From: Bacillus halotolerans
GTDB lineage: Bacteria > Bacillota > Bacilli > Bacillales > Bacillaceae
NCBI RefSeq assembly: GCF_001517105.1
Contig: NZ_LPVF01000011.1
Coordinates: 62,001-126,000 of the forward strand
DNA length: 64,000 bases
Direction: 5' to 3'
The notes beneath the pieces were generated by a model that worked only from the letters and a program-made list of their open reading frames with translations, had not been told where the DNA came from and did no database searches. Positions within the stretch are counted from its first letter, which is position 1. Every line of letters begins with the position of its first letter. This document shows positions 22,655 through 31,046 of this stretch, piece by piece. The position numbers and the translations under genes were made by a program.

Positions 22655-23476
22655 ATGAAATTTAAATATGAGATTAAAAATTGTTTAGCTAGAAGAGAAA
22701 TACATTTTATTTTTAATTTGTTAATGATTCTTTCTATTATAGGGTTTTTAATGGAATGCATTGCAGTATATGATAAGAAAATGTCTTTTTTGAGATCTTC
22801 GGCAGAATCAAGTTTAATACAGGGAACTTATTCAGTATCAATAATGGGAACAGTTTTGATTATGTTACCAATTTTAAGTGGTATTATTTTTTCGGATTCA
22901 ATACATACTGAATTTAAATCTGGTGTTTATAAGAGTATCTTAACTAGAGTCCCTAAGAAAACTTATGTGTTTACTAAGGCAGTTGTAATTTCCATTACTA
23001 CATTTTTTGTATTCTTTATTCCTTTTATAGTAAATCAGTTACTTTGTACCCTATTCTTTCCGATTGAGGGATATGACAATATTTATTCACTCCCCCCATA
23101 TGATATAGGGTTTCAAAATTTTCATTACGAGTATTTATTTGATTTCTTAAGAGTTCAACACCCAATTATTTATAATTTGTTTTTTGCTTTTTTAATTAGT
23201 CTTTTTGCTAGTGCTATGGCTGTTTTAACATATTCTGTCTACTTTTTTACTCTAGAAAAAAATCGAATAACAGGAATTGTTCTAGTATTCGGAGCTTATA
23301 TTGTATCTACTATTTTATTCAGTATTATAAGGTTGGATGGTTTCTCTCTTTATGACCAAATTAAACCTGGACACATAGGTGATTCGGTTGGATTAATACT
23401 TTGGTTCATTTTTTTATTAGTATTATCATCATTCTTAATTATCTCCAAGGGCGTAAGAAAAGAATGGGAGTTATAA
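22655..23476 (+). CDS. ABC-2 type permease-like membrane protein 1
   Basis: This 273-residue protein has six or so hydrophobic segments (about residues 17-38, 63-83, 108-130, 175-200, 207-228, 243-263). It shows the ABC-2 pattern of a cytosolic amphipathic turn after helix 2 (DSIHTEFKSGVYKSILTRVPKK), as in peptide and antibiotic exporters. The ATG at 22655 follows GAAGGAAGATAGGG. Base use is strikingly AT-rich compared with the backbone. Together with the next two membrane proteins and the ATPase it probably forms one transporter. The substrate is unknown. Confidence 0.75.
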   Translation: MKFKYEIKNCLARREIHFIFNLLMILSIIGFLMECIAVYDKKMSFLRSSAESSLIQGTYSVSIMGTVLIMLPILSGIIFSDSIHTEFKSGVYKSILTRVPKKTYVFTKAVVISITTFFVFFIPFIVNQLLCTLFFPIEGYDNIYSLPPYDIGFQNFHYEYLFDFLRVQHPIIYNLFFAFLISLFASAMAVLTYSVYFFTLEKNRITGIVLVFGAYIVSTILFSIIRLDGFSLYDQIKPGHIGDSVGLILWFIFLLVLSSFLIISKGVRKEWEL

Positions 23477-23492
23477 TTGGAGGTAAAAATGA

Positions 23493-24215
23493 ATGAATGG
23501 ATTCACTAAACAAATCATTATTAATTTTCTAAATAATAAAAAGAATTTAATGGTCTTTTTAGGTATTTTATTTTTGCAGCTATACAATACTATGAAAGTA
23601 AATCAAGAATATTACTCTTATGATTACCTTTTAATACACCATTCTTTATTTAATAGTTCTCTATTACTTATTTTAATCTTACCGATATATATGTATTTTG
23701 TTATGGAATTATTCGGGGAATTCAATTACTTGTTGGTTTTTGTTAGATTTAAAAATGGTAAGCCATGGAGAGTTCAAAAAAGTATAGTTTTACTAGGTCT
23801 CTCTTTTTGGTTTGCCCTCCTACTACACTCTGGAATGTTTCTATATTTAATCTTAAACAATGTTAATTCTTTGTTTAAATTAGAAGAAACTAGTTTAATT
23901 ATTCTTGGTTTTGTTTTATGTACTATAGGTTTTTATTTAATAGGAGAGATTATACTTTTTCTTGAAATTATATTAAAAAACAAAATAATATTAATATCCA
24001 GTCTTTACATAGGTTTTTTAGTTCCAGAATTTATAAAAGGAATTTTTTATTTACCTGTATATAATTATTTTGATTTCATTTTCTACCTCAATATTAGTGA
24101 TTATAAAAATATAGTTATGTGCTTAATTTTCAATTTAATAATAATAATAATGTTAATAGTGAGTATTAGATTTATAATTTATTTTTTTGATAAAAAGAGA
24201 GATTTAATGAGATAG
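23493..24215 (+). CDS. ABC transporter membrane protein 2
   Basis: This 240-residue, very hydrophobic protein has about six membrane segments and a positively charged loop after the second (RFKNGKPWRVQKS). The start is the ATG at 23493, nine bases after GGAGG; the ATG four bases earlier is in a frame that stops after six codons. It begins 16 bases after the previous gene. No named family is recognised; size and pattern match the small three-component permeases of bacteriocin-immunity ABC systems. Confidence 0.7.
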   Translation: MNGFTKQIIINFLNNKKNLMVFLGILFLQLYNTMKVNQEYYSYDYLLIHHSLFNSSLLLILILPIYMYFVMELFGEFNYLLVFVRFKNGKPWRVQKSIVLLGLSFWFALLLHSGMFLYLILNNVNSLFKLEETSLIILGFVLCTIGFYLIGEIILFLEIILKNKIILISSLYIGFLVPEFIKGIFYLPVYNYFDFIFYLNISDYKNIVMCLIFNLIIIIMLIVSIRFIIYFFDKKRDLMR

Positions 24216-24255
24216 AAGGTGACCTAATATTAATGTTCCTTATAAAAATATATTT

Positions 24256-25014
24256 ATGATACTTATTCTAAGTATACTAGTTAATCTATATCAATTGAAT
24301 AGCTATCAATTTTATAGTTCTCCAACTAAAGACGTTGGTTTTTGGGTGTTATTAACATTCGGGTATTTAGAGCCGGATAACTTGCTAGAGATTATCCCTC
24401 TATTAGCTTGGTTTCTTCCTCAATTATTTTTAATCCTTAAACTTGGCAATTATATTGACCTTGAAATAAATAGAAATGCTGTATACATATTCACAAGAAC
24501 TAACAATAAAGTTGGTTGGCTTATAAAAAGGTATGTAGAAATTTTTATATATACTACTTTTTATTACTTTCTATTTTATTTATTTACTATTTTATTTAGC
24601 TTATCTATGCATTTGAATATACACCTGAATGATTTTGTTGTTATTTTGTTTGTATTCATTATGCAAATAATAACTATTTATTTTATTCTTGTAATTGTAA
24701 ATACAATAACAGTATATCTTCCGACCAATTTGAGTTATGTGGTTTTTTTAGGAGGATATTTTATTCACATTTTAATAATTGGAACAGTTATCAAAAAAAT
24801 GCAAGATAAATTCGTTATCTCGAATATTTCACCTTTTATTAACTCGATGGTTGGTTGGCAAAACAATAGTATTATATATGACATACAAATAAAAAATTCT
24901 TTCTTTATTTTAAGAAGTTCAAATTCATATATTTTATTATCAATTATTGCAATTTTAAGTGTAATTATAATTTTAATAAGTGCTTTATTTTTTAGACGGA
25001 AAGATATACTTTAA
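24256..25014 (+). CDS. ABC transporter membrane protein 3, start region possibly frameshifted
   Basis: The uninterrupted frame from the ATG at 24256 gives 252 residues with about six membrane helices and a charged loop (NRNAVYIFTRTNNKVGWLIKR) like that of protein 2. There is no ribosome site before 24256. A good site, GAAGGTGA, lies at 24215-24222, ten bases ahead of the ATG at 24233, but that ATG reads only MFLIKIYL before a stop. One extra A in the run at 24243-24246 would join it to the main frame as MFLIKNIFMILILSIL. So either a base is missing (mutation or sequencing error), or translation starts at a rare ATT at 24229, which is in frame. Confidence 0.65.
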   Translation: MILILSILVNLYQLNSYQFYSSPTKDVGFWVLLTFGYLEPDNLLEIIPLLAWFLPQLFLILKLGNYIDLEINRNAVYIFTRTNNKVGWLIKRYVEIFIYTTFYYFLFYLFTILFSLSMHLNIHLNDFVVILFVFIMQIITIYFILVIVNTITVYLPTNLSYVVFLGGYFIHILIIGTVIKKMQDKFVISNISPFINSMVGWQNNSIIYDIQIKNSFFILRSSNSYILLSIIAILSVIIILISALFFRRKDIL

Positions 25015-25032
25015 TTTAAAGGAGTACTAAAA

Positions 25033-25677
25033 TTGATTGAATTAAATAATGTCAGTAAAATCATAAAAAAAAATAAAGTTTTAGATAATATTAATTTAAA
25101 AATTGAAAATAATAAAATTTACGGATTCTTAGGAAGTAATGGATCGGGAAAGACTATGCTATTCAGAGCTATATGTGGCCTTATACGTCCTACTACAGGT
25201 GAAATTAAAATCAATAATAAAATTCTGCATAAAGACATGGGGATTCCTGAAAGTTTAGGAGTTATAATTGAAACTGTTGGTTTTTGGGATAACTTAACTG
25301 GTTTTGAAAATTTGAAGTTGTTATCAAAAATTAAGAATAAGATAAATGATTCTGAAATAAAAAGTGCAATTACTAGAGTTGGGCTTAATAGTGAAGATAT
25401 AAGAACATATAAAAAATATTCCTTAGGGATGAAACAAAGATTAGCTGTTGCGCAGGCTATTATGGAAAAACCTAAATTATTAGTGTTAGACGAGCCTACC
25501 AATGCTTTAGATGAAGACGGTGTGGAACTAATAAGAAATATTATACTTCAAGAGAAAGAAAGGGGAGCAACAGTTTTAATTGCAAGTCATAATAAAGATG
25601 ATATTAATTTACTTTCAGACAAAAAGTTCAGAGTGAAAGATGGACGATTAACTGAAATGGAAGGAAACATAAGTTAA
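25033..25677 (+). CDS. ABC transporter ATP-binding protein
   Basis: The 214-residue nucleotide-binding subunit has Walker A GSNGSGKT (residues 35-42), a Q-loop-like position after it, the signature region YSLGMKQRLA (about 133-142; SLGMKQR is the variant common in bacitracin and lantibiotic immunity ATPases), Walker B LLVLDEPTNALD (about 153-164) and the switch histidine in IASHNKDD. The start is a TTG at 25033 after AAAGGAG. It would energise the three membrane proteins upstream. It overlaps the next gene by one base. Confidence 0.9.
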   Translation: MIELNNVSKIIKKNKVLDNINLKIENNKIYGFLGSNGSGKTMLFRAICGLIRPTTGEIKINNKILHKDMGIPESLGVIIETVGFWDNLTGFENLKLLSKIKNKINDSEIKSAITRVGLNSEDIRTYKKYSLGMKQRLAVAQAIMEKPKLLVLDEPTNALDEDGVELIRNIILQEKERGATVLIASHNKDDINLLSDKKFRVKDGRLTEMEGNIS

Positions 25678-26378
25678 TGAAAACAGGTATTAAGATTTTA
25701 TATTTATTTACTACTCTTTTGTTTGTTTCCAGTATTATATTCGGTTTAATTATGAAAAGTTCTTTAATTGATAATGTTAATATAAAAAAAGATTTACGTG
25801 AGTTTGATGGATATACTGTGTCCCTAAATTATACACCTGAATATACAAATATATATTTTGATAATAATATCAATAATTTAAAAGAACTAATATCAAAATC
25901 TGATTTAGTAGTAGTAGGTACAGTCGGCGAAAATAGACAAAATTATAATCAAGCGCTCAAATCAAATTTTACAGTTGAAAAAACAATAAAATCAAAGAGT
26001 AAAGATAATTTAAAGAATGTCGTGATATATGAACCGAGCAACTTTTCCTCTGGAACTTACAACGTTGAATCTGGATATAATGTTATGGAACCGAATAAAA
26101 AATATTTATTATTCCTAAAACACCTTAAAATTCCAAGCGGTTATAAATATAAAAATAATGAGGCATTGACATATATGCCTGTCTCAAGTTTTTATGGAAA
26201 GTATACTGTGAATGAAAATAAAGAACATACTAAACTAATTGATATTAATACAATTGAAACTAAAACTTATCATAATATAAAAGAATACGAGATCTTAACT
26301 GATGATAAAAATATTTTACAGAGGTTAAATGATTTAAAAGCTGAGATTAGTAAAGAAAAATTTCAGAGTAAGAATTGA
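25677..26378 (+). CDS. Exported or membrane-anchored protein of the ABC operon
   Basis: This 233-residue protein has a single N-terminal hydrophobic segment (residues 7-28) after MKTGIK, then an extracellular domain with many Asn and Lys. The stretch SDLVVVGTVGEN followed by a MEPNKKYLLFLKHL segment suggests a compact beta-rich domain found in other small Bacillus exported proteins, but I cannot name it. The start codon overlaps the ATPase stop (TAATGA), so it is translationally coupled. Possible roles are an immunity or helper protein for the peptide at 22174; this is inference from the operon. Confidence 0.65.
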   Translation: MKTGIKILYLFTTLLFVSSIIFGLIMKSSLIDNVNIKKDLREFDGYTVSLNYTPEYTNIYFDNNINNLKELISKSDLVVVGTVGENRQNYNQALKSNFTVEKTIKSKSKDNLKNVVIYEPSNFSSGTYNVESGYNVMEPNKKYLLFLKHLKIPSGYKYKNNEALTYMPVSSFYGKYTVNENKEHTKLIDINTIETKTYHNIKEYEILTDDKNILQRLNDLKAEISKEKFQSKN

Positions 26379-26406
26379 AGTCTCTCATATTTTCGAAAAG
26401 GGCTCT

Positions 26407-26435
26407 TAGGCTGTCAAGGAATATTTGACAGCCTA
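26407..26435. terminator. Terminator at the end of the ABC operon
   Basis: A perfect 11-base stem TAGGCTGTCAA / TTGACAGCCTA with a seven-base loop lies 29 bases after the last gene. It also stands at the 3' end of the truncated yeeF and so could end transcription from both sides. Confidence 0.75.
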
Positions 26436-26477
26436 TTTGAATTAATGATAATTTTTATAGTTACTTTTTTGTGCGTG

Positions 26478-27526
26478 CTATACTTTTTGGTATGATTCTT
26501 CGATTGCTGCTGAAATGGCTTCATACGTTTTGATCGGGTGAGCCGCCGCTCCGGTAATCGCTTCGACGGTGCCGCCCGGATCTGTGACCATATCCCACAG
26601 GCCTGTGACCGCGTCTTTTCCTGAATCGTAAAGGCCGACGGCAACCCCTTTGAAGCCTGCTTCAAGCTCACGCGTGTTTTCAATTTGGGTGAAGTATCTT
26701 TGCTGTTCTGCTGTCAGATTTTCATAGCCGATCGTTTTTGCCATTGAGTAGAATTCATCGGCATCTGCATAATCGTAGTTTTTCAGTCTCTCTTTCAGTT
26801 TTTCAATCTCGCGTTCCTTCGCTTCCTCTTTCTTAATCTTCAAGTAAGCATTCGTCCGCTTTTCAATATCGCCTTTTTTCTTATGTATGTCACTCTCACG
26901 ATACGCCTTGGCGTTGTAGTGGATAGGTGTGGCGTTTTTGCCTTTGCCCGTTGCTTCTTGGAGCTTTTGGAAGTCGGATTTGATGAATTGTTCGTTTGGT
27001 TCTGACAGGGCGTATTCTGTCTGCAGGTCTTCGTCCAAAGCATCTAGCTTTTCTAGCGTTTTTTTGCGTTTGTCATTGGCATCACCAGCTCGTCTTTGAA
27101 GGTTTCTGTTGAAAACAGGTCGAGTGGGAGGATGTCGTTGATATCGTTCAGGATGTCTTTCATCGCTTTTTTCTGTTCGGACATAATGGATTTCGATTTT
27201 TGGTGGGCGTTTGCCAGTTCGTGTTCCAGAAAGGATTCTTCGATGTATGCGTCTGAGAGGCCTTTGTCTTCTGCGGCTCCGGCGATGCTGTTGAAAAATG
27301 CGATTTTCATGTCGATGTAGTCGATCCATTGGTCGGTGACACCGACGTGATCGTGATAGAAGGCTTTGATGTTGCTGGCGCCTTTTCCTGAGAATTCGCT
27401 GTCACTTAGATCAGCTACGCTTTTTAAGGCTTTTCTCAAATTGACCATTTGCGTTCTTAGTTCTTTGTACTCTTTTGCACGGTCTGTCGCTTCCGAAAGC
27501 AGTGTTTTCGCTTCAAATACTTTCAT
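26478..27526 (-). pseudogene. yeeF: yeeF remnant: LXG polymorphic toxin, frameshifted and missing its toxin tip
   Basis: From the ATG at 27526 the minus strand encodes the LXG export domain ([20 protein letters not shown]) I know from B. subtilis YeeF. After FKDEL at about 27085 the frame changes: the next residues expected ([19 protein letters not shown]) are in another frame, consistent with one lost base. The second frame continues the YeeF middle part to IEESYQK, then stops at 26478. The full protein would continue for several hundred residues into a pre-toxin and nuclease domain, and a yezG-type immunity gene would follow. Both are gone. The break coincides with the start of the AT-rich DNA. 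Intact YeeF is a contact-dependent DNase-type toxin. Confidence 0.85.
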
Positions 27527-27692
27527 GACCATTTCCCTTCTTTTGTTAGCTCAATATCAAAATTTTACCACGGGGCGGGATGAGGGTGGGGGTGAGAACA
27601 TGTTTTGATGGAAAAATGAGTCATTTGGCATGTGTCTAAGTGCACAGTTTTGATATGATGATGATACATCAATAAAAAGGGGAAGAGCTCAT

Positions 27693-28031
27693 TTGGATAA
27701 AGATTTCTTAATCATAAAGATCAAGGATATTCAAAAAGGCGACACGCTAACAAACCGCGCCTGCGGGAACTGGGATATGAAATTATCCAGGGCAAAGGAA
27801 TGTAAACGGGCAATTGTTGTTCGGAGCGGTGTAATTTTAAATGTTTACAAGATCGTTGACGCTTGGGAATCTGATGAACCCGCCAAGATCACTAAAACGA
27901 ATAATAGAGTCCGGTTTCAATTGGCAGAGTGCCGTGATTATTCTTATTTAATTGGCAGTACACTGAAAACAAAAACGCAAAATCCGGTTTCGAGTCTATC
28001 CTTAGAAACTTTAATGGAACTAGTAAAATAA
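27693..28031 (+). CDS. Small protein of unknown function, possible PUA/EVE-like domain, paired with nuclease-like gene
   Basis: The 112-residue protein starts at a TTG (27693) after AAAGGGGAAG. I do not recognise it for certain. The pattern around NRACGNWDMKLSRAKECKRAIVVRSGVILNVYKI, then a short gap and RVRFQL, resembles small beta-barrel domains of the PUA/EVE/ASCH type, in which RNA or modified bases are bound; this is a weak fold-level impression. It ends 12 bases before the nuclease-like gene and shares a terminator with it, so the two form a unit. It is divergent from yeeF. Confidence 0.65.
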   Translation: MDKDFLIIKIKDIQKGDTLTNRACGNWDMKLSRAKECKRAIVVRSGVILNVYKIVDAWESDEPAKITKTNNRVRFQLAECRDYSYLIGSTLKTKTQNPVSSLSLETLMELVK

Positions 28032-28043
28032 AAGGAGCCCAGC

Positions 28044-28964
28044 ATGTATCTCTATAAAGTAAACAACCAAAATCAGCTAGAAGATATTCGCGAGAAACCG
28101 TTTAAAAAAGAAAAAGAGATGCAGGATTTATGTGAGAATAATCTTCAGGAAATGTTAGGTCTCAGGTTTGTAAAATCCGAATTCAGGATTAATAATTTCC
28201 GCATTGATACGTTAGCGTTTGATGATGAGACAAGTGCTTTCGTGATTATCGAGTATAAAAATACGAGGAACTTCAGTGTTGTTGATCAGGGCTACGCCTA
28301 TTTAGCGACAATGCTCAATCATAAAGCTGATTTCATTCTTGAGTACAATGAAAATCATGATCGTCCGTTAAAGTGGGATGACGTGGACTGGTCACAGTCG
28401 AAGGTTATTTTTATATCTCCTGTTTTTACGGTGTATCAAAAGCAATCGATCCATTTTAAAGATCTGCCCATTGAATTATGGGAGATGAAAAGATACGAAA
28501 ATGATCTGATTCAGTTGAATCAAATGAAGGCTGATGGCGTTTCTGAGTCGATTAAGACCATTTCACGGCAAAGTGAGACCATTCAAGAAGTCAGTAAAGA
28601 AATTAAAGTGTTTTCTGAAGAGGATCACCTTGCAGATAAGCCGTTTGACATCATAGAGCTTTATCAGCAGCTAAAGGAATTCATTTTAAACTTGGACGAT
28701 CATATTTCAATCAAACCGACGAAGCTTTATATCGCGTTTACATTAAATAAGCGAAATTTCACTGATATTCTTCTTTTAAAAAGCGGACTTAAGGTGTGGG
28801 TGAATATGAAAAAGGGAGAATTGCAGGATCCTGAAGAGAGAATGCGGGATGTCTCTGAGACCGGTCACTGGGGAAATGGCGACTACGAAATTTTCATAAA
28901 GGACGACGAACACATTGAATATATCATGGGATTGATCAAGCAATCCTATGAGAAAAATAAGTGA
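28044..28964 (+). CDS. PD-(D/E)XK nuclease-like protein with C-terminal DUF5655-like domain
   Basis: This 306-residue protein has an N-terminal region with the core PD-(D/E)XK layout: D55 in FRIDTLAF, then E70-Y-K72 in VIIEYKN, a later Q82, and an upstream acidic helix. The C-terminal 90 or so residues (KLYIAFTLNKRNF, then GLKVWVNMKKGELQDPEERMRDVSETGHWG) match what I know as DUF5655 (old COG3586). Such proteins occur beside restriction and other defence genes. The ATG at 28044 follows AAAGGAG. It is cotranscribed with the small gene before it. Nuclease activity is inferred from the motif only. Confidence 0.75.
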   Translation: MYLYKVNNQNQLEDIREKPFKKEKEMQDLCENNLQEMLGLRFVKSEFRINNFRIDTLAFDDETSAFVIIEYKNTRNFSVVDQGYAYLATMLNHKADFILEYNENHDRPLKWDDVDWSQSKVIFISPVFTVYQKQSIHFKDLPIELWEMKRYENDLIQLNQMKADGVSESIKTISRQSETIQEVSKEIKVFSEEDHLADKPFDIIELYQQLKEFILNLDDHISIKPTKLYIAFTLNKRNFTDILLLKSGLKVWVNMKKGELQDPEERMRDVSETGHWGNGDYEIFIKDDEHIEYIMGLIKQSYEKNK

Positions 28965-28992
28965 GAACTTCCATTGAGAAGTTCTTTTTTTA
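28962..28992 (+). terminator. Terminator after the nuclease-like gene
   Basis: The stem AGAACTTC / GAAGTTCT is followed by seven T residues, overlapping the stop codon of the preceding gene. Confidence 0.85.
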
Positions 28993-29068
28993 TTGGGTTA
29001 CAAGGGAAATGTGCAGAGCATGTTGAAAACGATATAGAGTTTTGAACCATATACTGGGAGCTGTTTAT

Positions 29069-30076
29069 ATGAAAAAGCGTTTTATACTATTGAGCTTGTT
29101 CGCAAGTGTTTTAATGTTGGCTGCATATATTTACTCTCAAAATAAGAACATATATCCGGTCACAACTTCCTCTATCCAGCCCGAAGAAGACCGCATCTTT
29201 TTTATCTATTCCAATCCTCTCATAAAAGAAAGCACGCTGCTCTCAACCTCAACAGGCGAAAGATTTAATAGGCGCACGTTTAAGGTGGCGGATGTGCCGT
29301 ACATCCAAACGAAGTCTTACGCATCAACAGACATTGTATTACTAGCTGAACATGAGTCCTTTTATTACACGCTGGAGAAGGATGCCATAAAAAAGCATCC
29401 GCTATCAAATCCATTTTCGTTTTGGTATGAGGGGAAGGATGTTTCTGTTAAGGCCTATAACGTTGATACGACGGGGAATGACGTGCATATAAACGACAAA
29501 AAAACGAAAAAGGAATATCAGCTCACCTTGCCTTCGCTTGTCACGATGGGGTCGAGTGACGGGAATTATATTTATGTCATTCAAAGCATGGCTATTTACG
29601 TGATCGACAGAAACACAGAGGAAATCATAGAGACCCTGAGCTTAGCCTCATACGCTGATCAATTCGCAGAATCGGAGGAATTTATTGTCGCGAGCTCGGA
29701 TCATAAATTGACTGTGATTGAAAAAGGGACATGGAAAACGACATATATTCCGTATCCTGATGATCTTGAATACGCTGATACCGTATACTATGACAAAGAA
29801 AGCGGCAGTTTTTACGTTACGTACGAGGACAAAGAGGGTGAGGCGAACTTGCTGGAGTATGGGAAGGAATTTTCTTTTCATACATATAGTTTGAATTTCC
29901 CTTATATGGAAGCAATTTTTAAGGGGAGTCAACTGTATATTGTTGCCCAGGAAGAGCATAAAAAGGGCATTGGCGGGTACGTGGGTGTGTTTGATATCAA
30001 TTCTAAGAAGATGCTTTATCAGTTTGATTTGCCTGAGGAACAGGTGAAGGTGCAGGATTTTATTGTGGTTGATTAG
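29069..30076 (+). CDS. Exported/membrane-anchored protein, beta-propeller-like
   Basis: The 335-residue product has a short positive start (MKKR) and one hydrophobic segment (residues 5-22, FILLSLFASVLMLAAYIY) with no lipobox, so it is anchored or secreted. The rest is rich in short beta strands with repeated aromatic-hydrophobic turns (for example SDGNYIYVIQSMAIYVIDRNT), which suggests a WD/YVTN-like propeller. No named family is recognised. The start is the ATG at 29069, eight bases after GGGAG, rather than the upstream TTG at 29042. It has no close operon partner. Confidence 0.65.
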   Translation: MKKRFILLSLFASVLMLAAYIYSQNKNIYPVTTSSIQPEEDRIFFIYSNPLIKESTLLSTSTGERFNRRTFKVADVPYIQTKSYASTDIVLLAEHESFYYTLEKDAIKKHPLSNPFSFWYEGKDVSVKAYNVDTTGNDVHINDKKTKKEYQLTLPSLVTMGSSDGNYIYVIQSMAIYVIDRNTEEIIETLSLASYADQFAESEEFIVASSDHKLTVIEKGTWKTTYIPYPDDLEYADTVYYDKESGSFYVTYEDKEGEANLLEYGKEFSFHTYSLNFPYMEAIFKGSQLYIVAQEEHKKGIGGYVGVFDINSKKMLYQFDLPEEQVKVQDFIVVD

Positions 30077-30292
30077 ACTCCAAGGCTATAACTTAGAGTC
30101 AAGTTCTTATGTTTCGGGTGAGTAAATTAACCAAATGCCACTTCTGCTGAATAATAGAATTTATTATAAACTTCAGCTTAGTTTTGATTACTAGAAAATA
30201 TTTTATAAAATATATTTTAATTCTTGGTTTTATGGTTTATAGTGTATGTAAGTCCTGTATTTTACAATTTTAATCAATGGAGGTATTTGATA
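30077..30292. other. AT-rich intergenic stretch before the secreted 145-residue protein
   Basis: 216 bases that probably hold the promoter of the gene at 30293. I see no clear -35/-10 pair or small gene. GGAGG at 30279-30283 is the ribosome site of the next gene. Confidence 0.4.
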
Positions 30293-30730
30293 ATGAAAAG
30301 AGTAAACCACTTGATGACACTAGTTCTTGCAGGTGTAATGGCATTTGGACTAGTATTCATTGGATCAGGTCAATCGGCTAAGGCTGTTAGTAAAACTACG
30401 AGTTTTACTTTTCATGCAACTGTAGAATCAAAATCTTATATTCACACATCAGAAAACTATAAGAATGTTTATACTACAGTTGAAATGGGGAGAACAGGAA
30501 CTTGGGAAAGTGCTGCTTATTGCAAATTATATCTGCAGCGTTATACAAACGGTTCTTGGAAAACAATCGATACAGCTTCTGGAAATGCATCATATGGTAG
30601 AAAATTAAATGTTACATTCACAAACATCGCAAAAAAATCTGCATCGACTAGAGTGAAACTAAAACTTTATAATAATTGGAATCACTCAGACTATATGCAA
30701 ACAGTATATTCCAGCAAATGGACTAGATAA
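30293..30730 (+). CDS. Small secreted beta-rich protein of unknown function
   Basis: The 145-residue product has a Sec signal peptide (MKRVNHL, hydrophobic core to residue 27, cleavage after AKA at about 33). The mature part of about 110 residues is basic and beta-rich, with one cysteine and a C-terminus ending SSKWTR. The start is the ATG at 30293, ten bases after GGAGG; an upstream in-frame start at 30224 has none. Its codon and base use resemble the AT-rich operon at 22-26 kb. Size, export signal and own terminator suggest an exoprotein or bacteriocin-like product, but no family is recognised. Confidence 0.65.
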   Translation: MKRVNHLMTLVLAGVMAFGLVFIGSGQSAKAVSKTTSFTFHATVESKSYIHTSENYKNVYTTVEMGRTGTWESAAYCKLYLQRYTNGSWKTIDTASGNASYGRKLNVTFTNIAKKSASTRVKLKLYNNWNHSDYMQTVYSSKWTR

Positions 30731-30734
30731 AAAT

Positions 30735-30766
30735 AAAGCTCTCCTTTTAAGAAGGAGAGCTTTTTT
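30735..30766 (+). terminator. Terminator after the 145-residue secreted protein
   Basis: A perfect 12-base stem AAAGCTCTCCTT / AAGGAGAGCTTT is followed by T residues, five bases past the stop. Confidence 0.88.
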
Positions 30767-31046
30767 AATTACATTAATACGATCACCTAGTTTACCATTT
30801 TGGCGTTTGAATTCTATTTTAAAGTTTATTTAAAAGAAACATATTGTTCTAATAGTCTAGTTATCTGATTTTAGATAAATAAAGATATGAAAAAACCAAT
30901 AAATTAATTTAGCGATTACTGGGGAACAGAAGGATGAGCAGAGACAATTACATATAAATTGGGTGCGCTGTTTTTATCTATTTTACGAATATATATCAGC
31001 GTGTTCTGACAGCTGAGCTTCTGATAGGGATCAGGAAGAGCAAACC

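Noticed and set aside
21784..26480. Integrative element with its own recombinase
   Set aside because: I looked for an integrase, transposase, or direct repeats flanking the AT-rich operon and found none; the block looks like a replaced accessory segment rather than a self-mobile element.
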